DNA of 64,000 nt from Sycobia sp. Sy_11 (GCA_018907035.1 JACCIC010000036.1:2389501-2453500); one strand, 5' to 3'. Positions 12,509-22,082 are shown, counted from the first letter of the stretch. Numbers and translations: made by a program. The notes: generated by a model not told the origin, from the sequence alone.

Positions 12509-13158
12509 ATGGATACAAAGAAAGTGTATCGTGCAATCAAAACTTCTAGTCGTCCATCTAGAACTAGAAAACGTTCTTTTCTCGGAAACAGATTCACTGC
12601 CGAAGGAGGTACTAGTAACACGAGTACGTCAGCAGCAAAACTGAAAAAGTCTAACGATCCGAATTTTTATGTGAATACTGGTGGTTATTGTTTTATTCAC
12701 TTTTTACTGTGTTTTCAATGCTCTCACAGTGGGCAGTGTGTTCTGAAACCGATCTACGAAGATCTAACAAAAACGGAATTGCTGGAGAGATGTTTGGGCA
12801 GAAACACTCAAAATAACAATGAGTGCTTCAACTCAACAGTTTGGGCTATGGCACCGAAGCATGTCTATAATGGGAAAAAATCATAAAAATTGCATGCCTC
12901 ACTGCTGCCTGCATTTTTAATGAAGGATTTAGTCCACTTTTGTAAATTAAAAAAAATTATGAATCTGAACATCGGTCAAACCGTCATGCAGTTCGCCAAT
13001 ATGCGCGACCAACAGCGCATCGTTCGAGAGAACTGCCGCTCGACTGAGGCTTCTAAGAAGAGCAGAACTCAAAAAAAAAACAGCCTAAATTAGATGAAAA
13101 TACGCGCCTGGAACAAGTTAAAGGCATATTGTATGGCCCAGGCATCGCTTTGGTGTAA
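12509..13158 (+). pseudogene. broken Mutator-like transposase gene
   Basis: The reading frame opens with MDTKKVYRAIKTSSRPSRTR and runs as a basic, serine-rich N-terminus. Near 12,735 it jumps to what I recognise as the C-terminal part of the family: KPIYEDLTKTELLERCLG and then NTQNNNECFNSTVW. This implies an internal deletion removing several hundred codons that include the catalytic domain. Downstream the frame shifts near 12,870 (IACLTAACIFNEGF in another frame), shifts again near 12,930 (LNIGQTVMQFANMRDQQRIV), and shifts in the A-run near 13,070. It ends in GILYGPGIALV and TAA; the family typically ends in a similar YGPGIA motif. The product would be non-functional. Family assignment is from memory of ant and other invertebrate proteins. 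Confidence 0.65.
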
Positions 13159-13686
13159 GATAATTTTTTCTACGATTTTTCACTTATAAAAACTTTAAAC
13201 GCGTTTTTCTCAAAACAGCGTTTTCAAGTACCGTGGTCGTAAAAACTAAAAAACTATTGAACCGATCCTTATGAAATTTTGAACACATATTCTATATGTT
13301 TGTATCAACCGTCCTAACTACAATCAACATAATATTTTAATTCTAACTATATTTTTATTGCAAAAAAAGACGGAAAAAAGCAATTTTTTTCTTTCGTATT
13401 TCAGCCGCCATTTTGTTGATTTTGCACGTACATAAAATATTCTAGTTAAATCGGTTTCTGGAACATACAACTATTTGATTTTTTTGTTTCAGACCATCCG
13501 TCTGCAAGATTTTACGACCACGACAACGTTACCTACTTTTTGAGGTGTTGGCTTTGACCATACTTTACATGTATAAAAAATGTATAAAATAAATAAAAAA
13601 AATTTTTTTTATGTACTTCAAGAGTTATTTATTAAGCATTTCAAATCCTACATCCATATCTACAATAGCATTCTCAGAAAAATTTC

Positions 13687-13734
13687 ACAAAAATAGCGTT
13701 TTTTTCGAGGGTTTAAAGTAGAATACTGCCTTAA
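13687..13734 (-). repeat. right terminal inverted repeat of the Mutator-like element
   Basis: Inverted copy of the 12,193 end, finishing in TTAA at 13,731-13,734. Confidence 0.65.
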
Positions 13735-14060
13735 TATGAAAAGAGGTTTTATAAAATCAAAAATAAAGCATTCCAAAGAAAGACAGGTAAAACCTTGTTT
13801 CTTCTATATATCATTTACTTTAGTTGAATGAATTACTTTAGCTGAGAATGAACCGCAGCAGTTGGAAACGTCAGACTCAAAGGTAATTCTAAATTTAAGG
13901 TGGTGGATGCAGTCAGGTTATCCTTTATTAACATAGAATATTGCTTTTATTATTATTGTTTTATTTTATTTATTTTTTTATTTTTTATTTTTATTTTTAT
14001 TTTATTATTAATTTTATTTTAGTTTTATTTTTAATTTTTAATATAATTTATTGAAGTAAT

Positions 14061-14178
14061 AAGTTTTATTTCAGATTCTACGGGGGTGAACATAAACAAG
14101 GACAGTCTGACTGTCATTATTTTAGCTAATATATTATATTATAAAGACTGCAAGACCGATAAAAATATTTATTAATTT
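14061..14178 (+). repeat. dispersed repeat, copy 1
   Basis: Shares an ordered set of blocks with 59,921-60,030: TTTCAGATT, CAGTCTGACT, a TTATA-rich block, TATAAAGA, AAGAC or AAGACTG, and GATAAAAATATTT. Both are on the plus strand and both begin after a splice-acceptor-like TTTCAG. The shared stretch is about 100 bp with scattered differences. Class unknown. Confidence 0.55.
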
Positions 14179-14788
14179 AATTCTATATATGATTGTTTTA
14201 GAATAATTATGAATTAAAATTTTCTTAGTTTTAAATCCTGTAATTTCTATTCTTATTAAGAATTGTAGGCTTGATCGAGGGCAGGTAACTGTCTCATTAA
14301 AAAAGTCAACAGTTTGAATGAAATCCAATTTATCAATATTCTATCAACTATCCGATACGACATATAACTCGAAGACTGAGATTTTTGTGCAATGCTGCCT
14401 GTTCATAGACAAAACATTGAATAGATGAAAGTCCCAATCTATCTCATCCCATGATTTGGCCTTAAAATAGCAGATCAAAGTAATATACACAAATATCTTG
14501 CCTCATGGGTTATCTTTCTCATGGTTTAACATTTTTTAAATAATCAATAACTCTTGCATAATAAGGAATACTTAATGAACCAGTTTATGGCTTGAATTGA
14601 ATGTTCAGAATTCGTTTCCCTTTGTAGATGAGTACATGCAAAATACTTTTAATTAAAAATCTATGATAACAGAAAAATTCTCAGTGAAAGAATGAATTAC
14701 CAATTTCTTCAATAATTATATGTATATTAAATTAAAATTTTTTATGAATATTAATATCAATATATTCATCATCAATATATAATTTTTT

Positions 14789-14850
14789 ATGAATATATAT
14801 GTTATTCATTGTAACAACTGTACAGTTGTTAAAATAACATAAATATTCAT
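14789..14850. repeat. 62-bp nested palindrome
   Basis: The centre AACAACTGTACAGTTGTT (14,813-14,830) is a perfect 18-bp palindrome. Outside it, TATGTTATT pairs with AATAACATA and ATGAATAT pairs with ATATTCAT, with small interruptions. The whole could extrude as a hairpin. Confidence 0.7.
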
Positions 14851-15148
14851 GAATATTAACAGAAAATAGCTCTACTGTCATACTTTAACAAATATTATAA
14901 TTACTCTCAATGCGAATCATTGTATTTAATTTACCATTGTTTCATAAATATTTATAACTATTTTAAAAACCAAATACCATAAACTCTCATTTTGATATCA
15001 ACAAATATGCTTAGAACTGTTCGCATAAAATTAGAAGGAATTTGGATATAAATAAAGGTAAGTATTGCAAATTCTCAAATTATATCGCAAAATATTTTTT
15101 AGAATTTATAGATAAATATTATTTATAGATAATATTATAAATTTTAGA

Positions 15149-15151
<3 letters not shown>

Positions 15152-15184
<33 letters not shown>
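15152..15184. repeat. (TA)n microsatellite
   Basis: TA array of about 33 nt. Confidence 0.9.
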
Positions 15185-15187
<3 letters not shown>

Positions 15188-15950
15188 CTATGTGAATTTC
15201 AAGGTTGTATGACTGAATAGCGCATGGTCTGAAAAAATAGGAAGTGAAGTGGGGAGGTGAGACGTACAGGAAAGATAAGGCATGCATGTTTTAGTAAAAC
15301 AGCTGGATATGAAAGTCAAAGTCTTACAATTTTTGCAGATACACATAAAATATCACTCACTTTTAAAATGATTTACGAATATATACCACACGCTCGTATT
15401 CTTGTGACTTCACGTAGATCATATATTACTTTCCGCATGCGATTTGGTATTTTAGTACAAATTGGTATCCATATTTATGCAACACGGTTCTTGGCACTGT
15501 GGGGATTTTACTCAATGATTTCTCGACGAATATTCCCATTATGCCCTGTGACGGCAATAGGGGCTGAAACAATTCCTGAAATTCATAAGCCGTGACAATG
15601 AACAGGAAGAAAATTGCGACCTCCCTATCTCTTCCACCTTACTTACCATGTGAGTGCTACTCGTGAGTGCTATGCGAGAGTTTAGTTACACTAAACGGTG
15701 ATTTAGTGCACAGGTGATCTCTATTTATATGTGTATGTTGATATATGTACTATTTGATATATACTAAACGTGTTACACTTAATATTATTGAAGTCAATTT
15801 CTAAGTGTAGTATTTATTGCTTATTATTATTGTTGTTTTATTGTGGACGTTAATAATTGTATTTCTTAGTATTAACAGACGTAAACTTTAGGATTCTTCC
15901 ACCAGCAAATGCATGGAGGTTTTTAATGTCTCATAGTTAATTTAATAATT

Positions 15951-15961
15951 GAGAGAGAGAA

Positions 15962-15996
<35 letters not shown>
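15951..15996. repeat. (GA)n tract
   Basis: GA dinucleotides with a few AAA interruptions. Confidence 0.9.
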
Positions 15997-16688
15997 AATT
16001 GAGTAGTTATATAACTTTTTAAGTAACAAACTTGAAAGTAATTCGATAGAGGTATTATCAGAGCTTATTAATTTAATCTTACATAGTAGTAAGTTATAAT
16101 GCACTGTATCAAAAACTTTTGAAAAGTGAAGCTGAATAAGTAATGTCAGACAATTTGAAACCAATGTAAATGTATCAGCAACTGCAAGAATAACCATTTG
16201 CGGGTATAGTCTCTTAGAAACCCATTTTGACTGTTAACCAAAAATTTATTACCAGAAAAATAAAAGGACAAACTGTTTTTGCATAATTCACTTTCAACTA
16301 TTTGAAGATTTCGAGGGTATACAGTAATATGTCTTATAAATTATAATATAAATTATAATAAATATTTTAAATGCTATATTATGTTATAATAATTCAATCC
16401 TAAGCAATATCAGAGCAAATTACTACAAGAAATAAATAATATTATATAATAGACACAAACAAACACGCGCGTGTGTACACACAAACTTCTATCAGTCAAT
16501 AAATTGAACATCCCATTATTTTAAATATTCACGTCATAAATTAGAGATCCTATAAACGCAAATGAATCACGGGAAGGTAATTCGAAAAATGCCCTCCTTG
16601 GACTTGGAAGGACTGTCATTTAATCCCAATTTGTATACAGAGCAAAGAAAATTTATTTGCTTCTTTTCTCAGAGAGTACTGTAGCGAA

Positions 16689-16691
<3 letters not shown>

Positions 16692-16727
<36 letters not shown>
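16692..16727. repeat. (TA)n array abutting the mariner
   Basis: TA array of about 36 nt. Its last TA (16,726-16,727) serves as the target duplication of the mariner element. Confidence 0.9.
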
Positions 16728-16731
<4 letters not shown>

Positions 16732-16760
16732 GTATGTGAATAAGTCTTTCCCGTTTTTTT
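16728..16760 (+). repeat. mariner terminal inverted repeat, 3' side
   Basis: Begins TCAGGTATGTGAATAAGTCT and runs into TTTCCCGTTTTTT. Confidence 0.9.
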
Positions 16761-16805
16761 TTTCAAATTTTGAGCCTTTATTGTGAAAAAATGGTTACAA
16801 ATGAA

Positions 16806-17843
16806 TTATTGAAAGTATTGGCCATCGCTAGCTACAACTTTTTCCCATCTTTCTGGCAACATACGAATCCCGTTGCGAAAAAATTCGACCGGTTTGGCCT
16901 CTATCCAGTCATCCACCCATTTTTTGGCTTCCTCGTAGGAATGGAAGTGCTGGTCAGCCAGGCCATGCGTCATCGATCTGAAGAGATGGTAATCAGACGG
17001 AGGAACGTCTGGACTATACGGCGGGTGGGGTAGGACTTCCCATTTGAGCGTTTCTAAGTATGTTTTCACCGGCGGTGCAACATGTGGGCGAGCATTGTCA
17101 TGTTGCAAAATAACTTTGTCGTGCCTGTCGGAGTATTGTGGCCGTTTTTCAGACAGTGCGCGGCTCAAACGCATCAATTGTCGTCGATAGACCTCGCCTG
17201 TGATCCTTTCATTCGGTTTCAGAAGCTCATAGTAAACCACACCTAGCTGGTCCCACCATATACAGAGCATGAGCTTGGCGCCATGAATATTTGGCTTGGC
17301 CGTCGATGATGATGCATGGCCGGGTAGTCCCCATGATTTTCTTCGCTTCGGATTATCGTAACGTATCCACTTTTCATCGCCAGTCACGATACGATGCAGA
17401 AAACCCTTTCTTTTATGTCGCTGAAGCAACTGTTCGCAAGTGAAAAAACGCCGTTCGACGTCTCTCAGCTTCAGTTCGTACGGCACCCAATTTCCTTGCT
17501 TTTGGATCATTCCCATGGCTTTCAAACGCTTGGAAATGGTTGTTCGGTCAACTCCCAATGCTTCAGCAAGTTCTTCTTGCGTTTGACAAGAATATTCATC
17601 AAGCAAAGTCGCCAATTCTCGATCTTCAAAGATTTGCGGCCGCCCGGAACGCTCCTTGTCTTCCACGTCGAAATCACCGCTTTTGAAGCGTCGAAACCAT
17701 CCGCGAACACTTGAATCATCGACACAACCTTCTCCATAAGCCTCCTGAAGCAATCGATACGTCTCGGCAGCAGATTTCTTCAAATTGAACCAATAAAGTG
17801 AAACTTCCCGCAAATGACGTCGACCCGGCTCAAATTTCGACAT
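16806..17843 (-). CDS. mariner transposase, intact, 345 residues
   Basis: Cut-and-paste transposase that binds the element's TIRs and inserts at TA. The ATG at 17,841-17,843 (MSKFEPG) gives 345 residues, the canonical mariner length; an in-frame GTG six bases upstream is not a likely start. The N-terminal third holds the helix-turn-helix DNA-binding region, with the linker WVPYEL at 119-124 (WVPHEL in most relatives). Catalytic aspartates are D156 (VTGDEKW), D249 (LQHDNARPH) and D284 (PPSDYHLF), with exactly 34 residues between the last two, the D,D34D signature, and in the same positions as Mos1. No stop or frameshift is present. One departure is YSPDVPPSDYHLF where the family has YSPDLAPSDYHLF. 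The sequence closely resembles, from memory, Mboumar-type mariners of ants. It could be functional if the substitutions are tolerated. Confidence 0.95.
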   Translation of the reverse strand: MSKFEPGRRHLREVSLYWFNLKKSAAETYRLLQEAYGEGCVDDSSVRGWFRRFKSGDFDVEDKERSGRPQIFEDRELATLLDEYSCQTQEELAEALGVDRTTISKRLKAMGMIQKQGNWVPYELKLRDVERRFFTCEQLLQRHKRKGFLHRIVTGDEKWIRYDNPKRRKSWGLPGHASSSTAKPNIHGAKLMLCIWWDQLGVVYYELLKPNERITGEVYRRQLMRLSRALSEKRPQYSDRHDKVILQHDNARPHVAPPVKTYLETLKWEVLPHPPYSPDVPPSDYHLFRSMTHGLADQHFHSYEEAKKWVDDWIEAKPVEFFRNGIRMLPERWEKVVASDGQYFQ

Positions 17844-17983
17844 TTTCACGATATCAAAAATTTATGATGCGAAAAAATTTTAACTAATGTGTTAGTATGG
17901 AATTGTTGACATATGAATAAGCTTTGATTATGACATATGTAACCATTGAATACTCGCACAGTATTGGTGGCGCCATCTCTTAC

Positions 17984-18015
17984 AAAAAACGGGAAAGACT
18001 TATTCACACTCCTAA
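17984..18015 (-). repeat. mariner terminal inverted repeat, 5' side
   Basis: Reverse complement begins TTAGGAGTGTGAATAAGTCT and continues into TTTCCCGTTTTTT. Confidence 0.9.
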
Positions 18016-18446
18016 TATATATTTCCGTTATATTTTAGTTTTATTTAGTTGATATTTATGTAAGTTTGAACGTAATATGATCTATATAGTTTCTGACCGT
18101 AAGTGATTAGATTAAGATTATTTTTAAGAAAGATATGTCTATTTATATTATATTTTTTAATTAAATTTGTTTTGTATTTTAAATTTGAGCGGAAGTAAAG
18201 GTTTATATCGACGCGTTATAATATAACTACTTGTAAGCGAGCGAATAATAAATTTATTGATTTGTATTTTATAGAGACTAAGACAATGAATCATATTCTT
18301 GGAATGAGTTTTCTTCTCCAGAGTTTTTTCCCACAGGGTTTTACTCTGAAGGTTTTCCTTATTCCGCAGCTATAAGGCTGAGCAAATGCGGGAATATTGT
18401 TTGTCATTTTAATGATAGGAGAAAAATAATTTGTAAAGAGACAGTC

Positions 18447-18450
<4 letters not shown>

Positions 18451-18478
<28 letters not shown>
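18451..18478. repeat. (GA)n tract
   Basis: GA array of 28 nt in the DNA just upstream of the BEL/Pao 5' LTR. Confidence 0.9.
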
Positions 18479-18483
<5 letters not shown>

Positions 18484-18689
18484 GAGCGCGGCGTGCACCT
18501 TGAGCTAGCTTGGCAGTGCATGGGCTTGCCCATGGTCTGGAGACCTCTCCGAACTTCGAATCTTTGTTGAAGTCGGACTGCCCCATCAAGGGAATCCCGA
18601 AGATTCCAACGGGGATAGATGAGCACGGTGAGAACTTGCTACGGAGTTAGTTAGCCGTGGCCGGCATGGTCATATTTTTCTGAGCGATG

Positions 18690-19026
18690 TCTGAAAGTGT
18701 AGGGTTGCAAGCCAGAACGGCGCGGCTTATCGCTTCCGGAGAAGGACCGTAGATGTGTGAGTTTGGTGGTGGGGCGGCGGTCCAAGTCTATATAAAGAAC
18801 CGATTTACGTGCCTGATTCATTGTCGTTGTCGTTTTGTATCCCTATAAACTTTCACGCTGTCTTCTCGATTGTTTCTTGAAGGCGAGTATTGCGTATTAA
18901 TATTATTATTATTTATAGTTTTATTTCAAGTTGATTCTTACCGATATTATTAAATTGTTTTATAAATTTAAATTTCTTTATGTTACATATTTTATAATTC
19001 TCCCTCCCAATCCTTGTTTCAAACAA
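18690..19026 (+). repeat. 5' LTR of the BEL/Pao element
   Basis: The 3' end is fixed by the repeated sequence CCTCCCAATCCTTGTTTCAA at 19,004-19,023 and again near 21,264-21,283, and by the adjoining primer-binding site. The 5' end is a guess, since no TG with a matching 4-6 bp duplication was identified. The LTR carries a TATA box and an initiator-like site, as expected for its promoter. Confidence 0.6.
18789..18797 (+). promoter_or_regulatory. LTR TATA box
   Basis: TATATAAAG, with an initiator-like TCATTG about 30 nt downstream (near 18,818), the usual spacing for RNA polymerase II start sites in LTRs. Confidence 0.55.
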
Positions 19027-19028
19027 AT

Positions 19029-19046
19029 TGGTGCCGAAACCCGGGA
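19029..19046 (+). other. primer-binding site complementary to tRNA-Phe
   Basis: TGGTGCCGAAACCCGGGA begins two bases after the LTR. Its reverse complement, TCCCGGGTTTCGGCACCA, is the conserved 3' end of animal cytosolic tRNA-Phe, whose 5' acceptor strand is GCCGAAA. This is where minus-strand synthesis would start. Just downstream CCCGGGAA and TTCCCGGG form an 8-bp inverted repeat around TACTA, partly overlapping the site. Confidence 0.75.
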
Positions 19047-19150
19047 ATACTATTTCCCGGGAAATTGTTACGATTGGGACGTATATACCTTTAGTTTTGT
19101 TTGAAGTGATTTAAATTTTGGAAACGTTGATTAATACATCTGTTTTATAA

Positions 19151-21210
19151 ATGAATTCGAGGAAAAAAGCTACAGGAAGAACTGTCATGGAGCGGTCCCA
19201 GACAATATCGCCGCGGAGGTCCAAGAGAGTGACAGCTACTTCCACGAGGGTGCCGTTGAGAAAGCGAGCGCGTAAGCAGCCGCTTGCACAGCCGAACGAG
19301 CAGCCGCACGCTATATCATCCGAGCAGAAATCTTCGACGAGCCCGCAGGTATCTTCTTCATCACCCCGGTTACGGCCCTCTGCTGCGATGATTCAGCAAG
19401 CTACTGTCGACCATGTAGCGGAAGTCGTGCCAGCCCAAGAAGAGGACATGCGTGAGTGGTTACATAGCACGGCTTTGCCGCGTAATAGACCGCGAATTGT
19501 TTACGATTCGGCAATTGATCCAACTATGCGACTGCCTCAAGTGCTCGAAAGAACGTTAAATACGGTACGCGACTCATCTATTAGCGATGGAAATTCACGT
19601 CTCGCGAATCGTTTAACGACGGTAAAAGTTTTACCTAATTTTTCGGGAGACCCACTTGAGTAGCTTCATTTTAAGAAAACGTATGAACTTTCGTCGGAGT
19701 TGGGAGGTTATAGCGATCGGAATAATATATCGAGATTGTTTGCGGCTTTAAAAGTAGAAGCGCGCAATGTAGTAGGTACGTTACTTGCCGGTGGTTGTAA
19801 TGCGAGTGCGATCATGCAGACATTGCAATTGCATTTCGGTAATAAAAAAACTATCGCGTAAAAAATAGCTTTTTATCTAAAAATGTTGCCTTCAATCGAA
19901 TCAAAACAAATAAATTTAGTTAAGTTCGCGACTCAATTGAGAAATTCGGTTGTGGCACTTAAATCTTGGGGTCAAATAGGGTATTTAAGAAGCCCGGAAT
20001 TAATTAAAATCATTGGGAATAAGTTGCCGTATGCGTTAAACTACATTTATAATCGATTTGCGGGCGGCACGGCATCTGACCAGTGCGAGTTAGAAACGCT
20101 CGGCGATTTTATTTTCAACGAGGCTGAATTAGCGTCGGAAGCGGGTATATTCGATTTCGAATATATTTCCGAAGAGCCGGCAAAGAAATCTAAAATATTT
20201 AGTCGAACCGTGCGAAACACAAAGGCCGACGAAGTTTATAACATCAGTCATGAGCCAAAGGACTTGAATGCTAACCGCGTACATATTAACAGTAGAAAGG
20301 AATGCGTTATCTGCGAAAGAAATAATCATAAGGTGAGCGATTGTTTCAAATTTCAGCATGAAACGTTAGCGCGTCGATCGTCGTTAGCTCGTCGATTTAA
20401 ATTATGCTTTATATGCCTTAAACCCGGCCATCTAAGGGAAAAGTGTCGAGGAACGTCGTGTAATATATGTAAAAAGTACCATCATACACTACTTCATAAT
20501 CCGAAATATTCGGAAAAATCTGTAATCGAAATGTCTGCTAAAGATGCAATCGTACGTCAAGTAAATCTCGTATCCGCGGCCCGATCGGAAGAGACTGAGT
20601 CGGGGTTTTCGAAGGATTGACTTAGCGAGGACGCAATGCTGTTAAAGATACTGCGTGTAAACGTGTACGGAACGCAGAAACAGGTGAGTACGTTTGCGTT
20701 ACTGGACGAACGCTCCACCATTACCTTAATCGACCATAAATTCGCTCGCGATATCGGTGTAAAAGGCGAAAAGTTACTATTATCCCTAAAGGGTATAAAA
20801 AATGAAATTATGACCAGCGAATCTGAAAAAATTAATTTATTTATATCCGGACAAGAGAACAAATTTAAGTTAACAGGCGCCGTAACTGTAAAAAAGCTAA
20901 AACTGCCATCACAGTCTGTATTCGATAAACTCGTATCGCGTTTCAAAGAAAACGGAATCGACGTAAAATCGTACAAAAATGCAGACGCTAAGATATTGAT
21001 AGGACAGGATAATTGACAGTTGATCGCGATGCGTGAAATAATAGAAATAAGTAATTTGACCGTTTCTCGAACATTATTGGGATGGGTGCTACACGGTTAT
21101 GCACACAGAAATTCGAAATCAATTCACCAATCATTTTTAACGATGCAAATACAACATTAGACACGAGATATAACGTCGGTTCGCGATGACTCACTCACAG
21201 ACGAAAAACT
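19151..21210 (+). pseudogene. BEL/Pao gag-protease frame with five stops
   Basis: One reading frame runs the whole length with no frameshift but with stops at 19,661 (TAG), 19,859 (TAA), 20,618 (TGA), 21,014 (TGA) and near 21,158 (TAG). Order: a basic, serine/proline-rich N-terminus; the gag core (FSGDPLE before the first stop, LPSIESKQINLVKFATQLRN after the second); two CX2CX4HX4C knuckles (CVICERNNHKVSDC and CFICLKPGHLREKC) and a CNICKKYHHTLLH finger; then protease with D at 20,705 in LLDERSTITL, where the family has Gly in place of Arg; then ILIGQDN and LGWVLHG. The frame is cut off at the deletion joint. It would normally make virus-like particles and process the polyprotein. Confidence 0.85.
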
Positions 21211-21286
21211 TAAATTGTTTTATAAGTTTAAATTTCTTTGTGTTGCATATTTTATAATTCTCCCTCCCAATCCTTGTTTCAAACAA
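21211..21286 (+). repeat. remnant of the BEL/Pao 3' LTR
   Basis: 76 bp matching 18,951-19,026 apart from three A-versus-G differences. Only the 3' tip of the LTR survives. Confidence 0.85.
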
Positions 21287-21299
21287 GTACCTTAAACTA

Positions 21300-22080
21300 T
21301 ATTGTAGAAAAAGTATTCCAAAAAGTGCATATGTATGATTTTATATAATAATAGATCCATAAAATAAGGTCAGAAATCAGCAATTCTCTGACAGGAGTAA
21401 CTTATATATCCCGTTTCAAACCCTTTGCATATCATAGGCAGATATTTGATAACCTGCAAAGTCTGCCCCTAAAAGAGAGAGAGAAAGCTGGAGAGAGAGT
21501 GAGAGAGAGGGAGAAGGAGAAAGAGAGAGTTAGAGAGGGAGGAAAAATGTACAGAAACGTAGTTCCATAAGCGGATGACACATATATAAACCTACTATAA
21601 ACACGCTCTCAAACTCTTTGAGTACGCGATGTACATTGGCTATATAATCGATGCTGATTGAACGAATTAAAGCCAGACTATGGTATGTCGTGATGGAGAT
21701 GAATCCTTCAGCGACAAAATTAATACTGTACAGAGACGCGCTTGCCGCTTCATCGGTAATATTTACGTGTTGATATGCGTTTAAATATACACGAACAAAT
21801 CTAAGCTTGTTTACGCCTGCGACCTTTATATTGACTAACAACAATCGAGGACAATTGTCGCAAAGAGCGCGCTAAAGACGCTTTGATGTTACGATGATAG
21901 CAAAGCAATGTAGAAAAAAATGTGTACACATAAAATATGTATATTTCGTGATAAAAGAGCTAGTAATGTTAATTTGTTATATTACATTATAGTTAGTAAT
22001 AATTTTCAGTACTGTTAATTTTTCCATATTCGATGTAGTCTTATGATATATTTATCCTTTGTGTAATCAACCATCTACCG
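21300..22080. other. unassigned stretch
   Basis: Contains a GA-rich tract (21,470-21,540) and a mixed-composition block (21,540-21,880) open on the minus strand for 104 codons from a non-ATG codon. A possible donor (TCATCG then GTAATA) lies near 21,752 on the plus strand. I cannot decide between an exon and chance. Confidence 0.3.
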
Positions 22081-22082
22081 GT

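Larger units (their letters stand above)
12193..13734 (+). mobile_element. Mutator-like DNA transposon, internally deleted
   Basis: The two ends are inverted repeats. The left end reads GGCAATATTCTGCTTTACAA and the right end, reverse-complemented, reads GGCAGTATTCTACTTTAAAC; similarity continues inward for roughly 45 nt, including a shared GAAAAAAAC. Each end is directly bordered by TTAA, consistent with a tetranucleotide target duplication. Inside is a broken transposase gene on the plus strand whose N- and C-terminal parts match, from memory, insect proteins annotated as Mutator-like transposase domain-containing, while the middle catalytic region is missing. At 1.5 kb the copy is much shorter than an autonomous element. 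TTAA is unusual for Mutator-type elements, which generally make 8-11 bp duplications, so the superfamily label should be treated with care. Confidence 0.65.
13740..16690. other. AT-rich non-coding stretch
   Basis: Holds a T-rich low-complexity run near 13,930-14,050, a dispersed repeat copy (14,061-14,178), a long palindrome (14,789-14,850), and (TA)n and (GA)n arrays. A 112-codon frame at 15,257-15,595 opens with GTG and has no recognisable features. No supportable gene. Confidence 0.5.
16728..18015 (-). mobile_element. full-length mariner transposon, mauritiana-type
   Basis: The element is 1288 bp, close to the 1.3 kb usual for mariner. Its terminal inverted repeats are about 32 bp; both contain GTGAATAAGTCTTTCCCGTT and they differ at three positions near the outer end. 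TA lies immediately outside each end (16,726-16,727 and 18,016-18,017), the expected target-site duplication. The single gene is on the minus strand with a 172-nt leader, as in Mos1. The insertion sits at the edge of a (TA)n array, which offers many TA targets. Confidence 0.93.
18690..21286 (+). mobile_element. BEL/Pao LTR retrotransposon, truncated and inactive
   Basis: Order on the plus strand: 5' LTR (start uncertain), primer-binding site at 19,029-19,046, gag-protease frame from 19,151, then an abrupt join at about 21,211 to a 76-bp stretch that matches the last 76 bp of the 5' LTR with three A/G differences. So reverse transcriptase, RNase H, integrase and most of the 3' LTR are deleted. 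The family call rests on the gag zinc knuckles ending in the CX2C...HHTLLH form, the protease context LLDERSTITLID, and the downstream SRTLLGWVLHG motif characteristic of BEL/Pao polyproteins. No matching target duplication was found upstream, so the 5' boundary is an estimate. Confidence 0.85.

Noticed and set aside
15257..15595. 112-codon frame on the plus strand
   Set aside because: It opens with GTG rather than ATG, has no domain or splice site, and frames of this length occur by chance here.
18291..18626. 111-codon minus-strand frame upstream of the BEL/Pao LTR
   Set aside because: It spans a (GA)n tract read as Leu-Ser repeats and has no motif.
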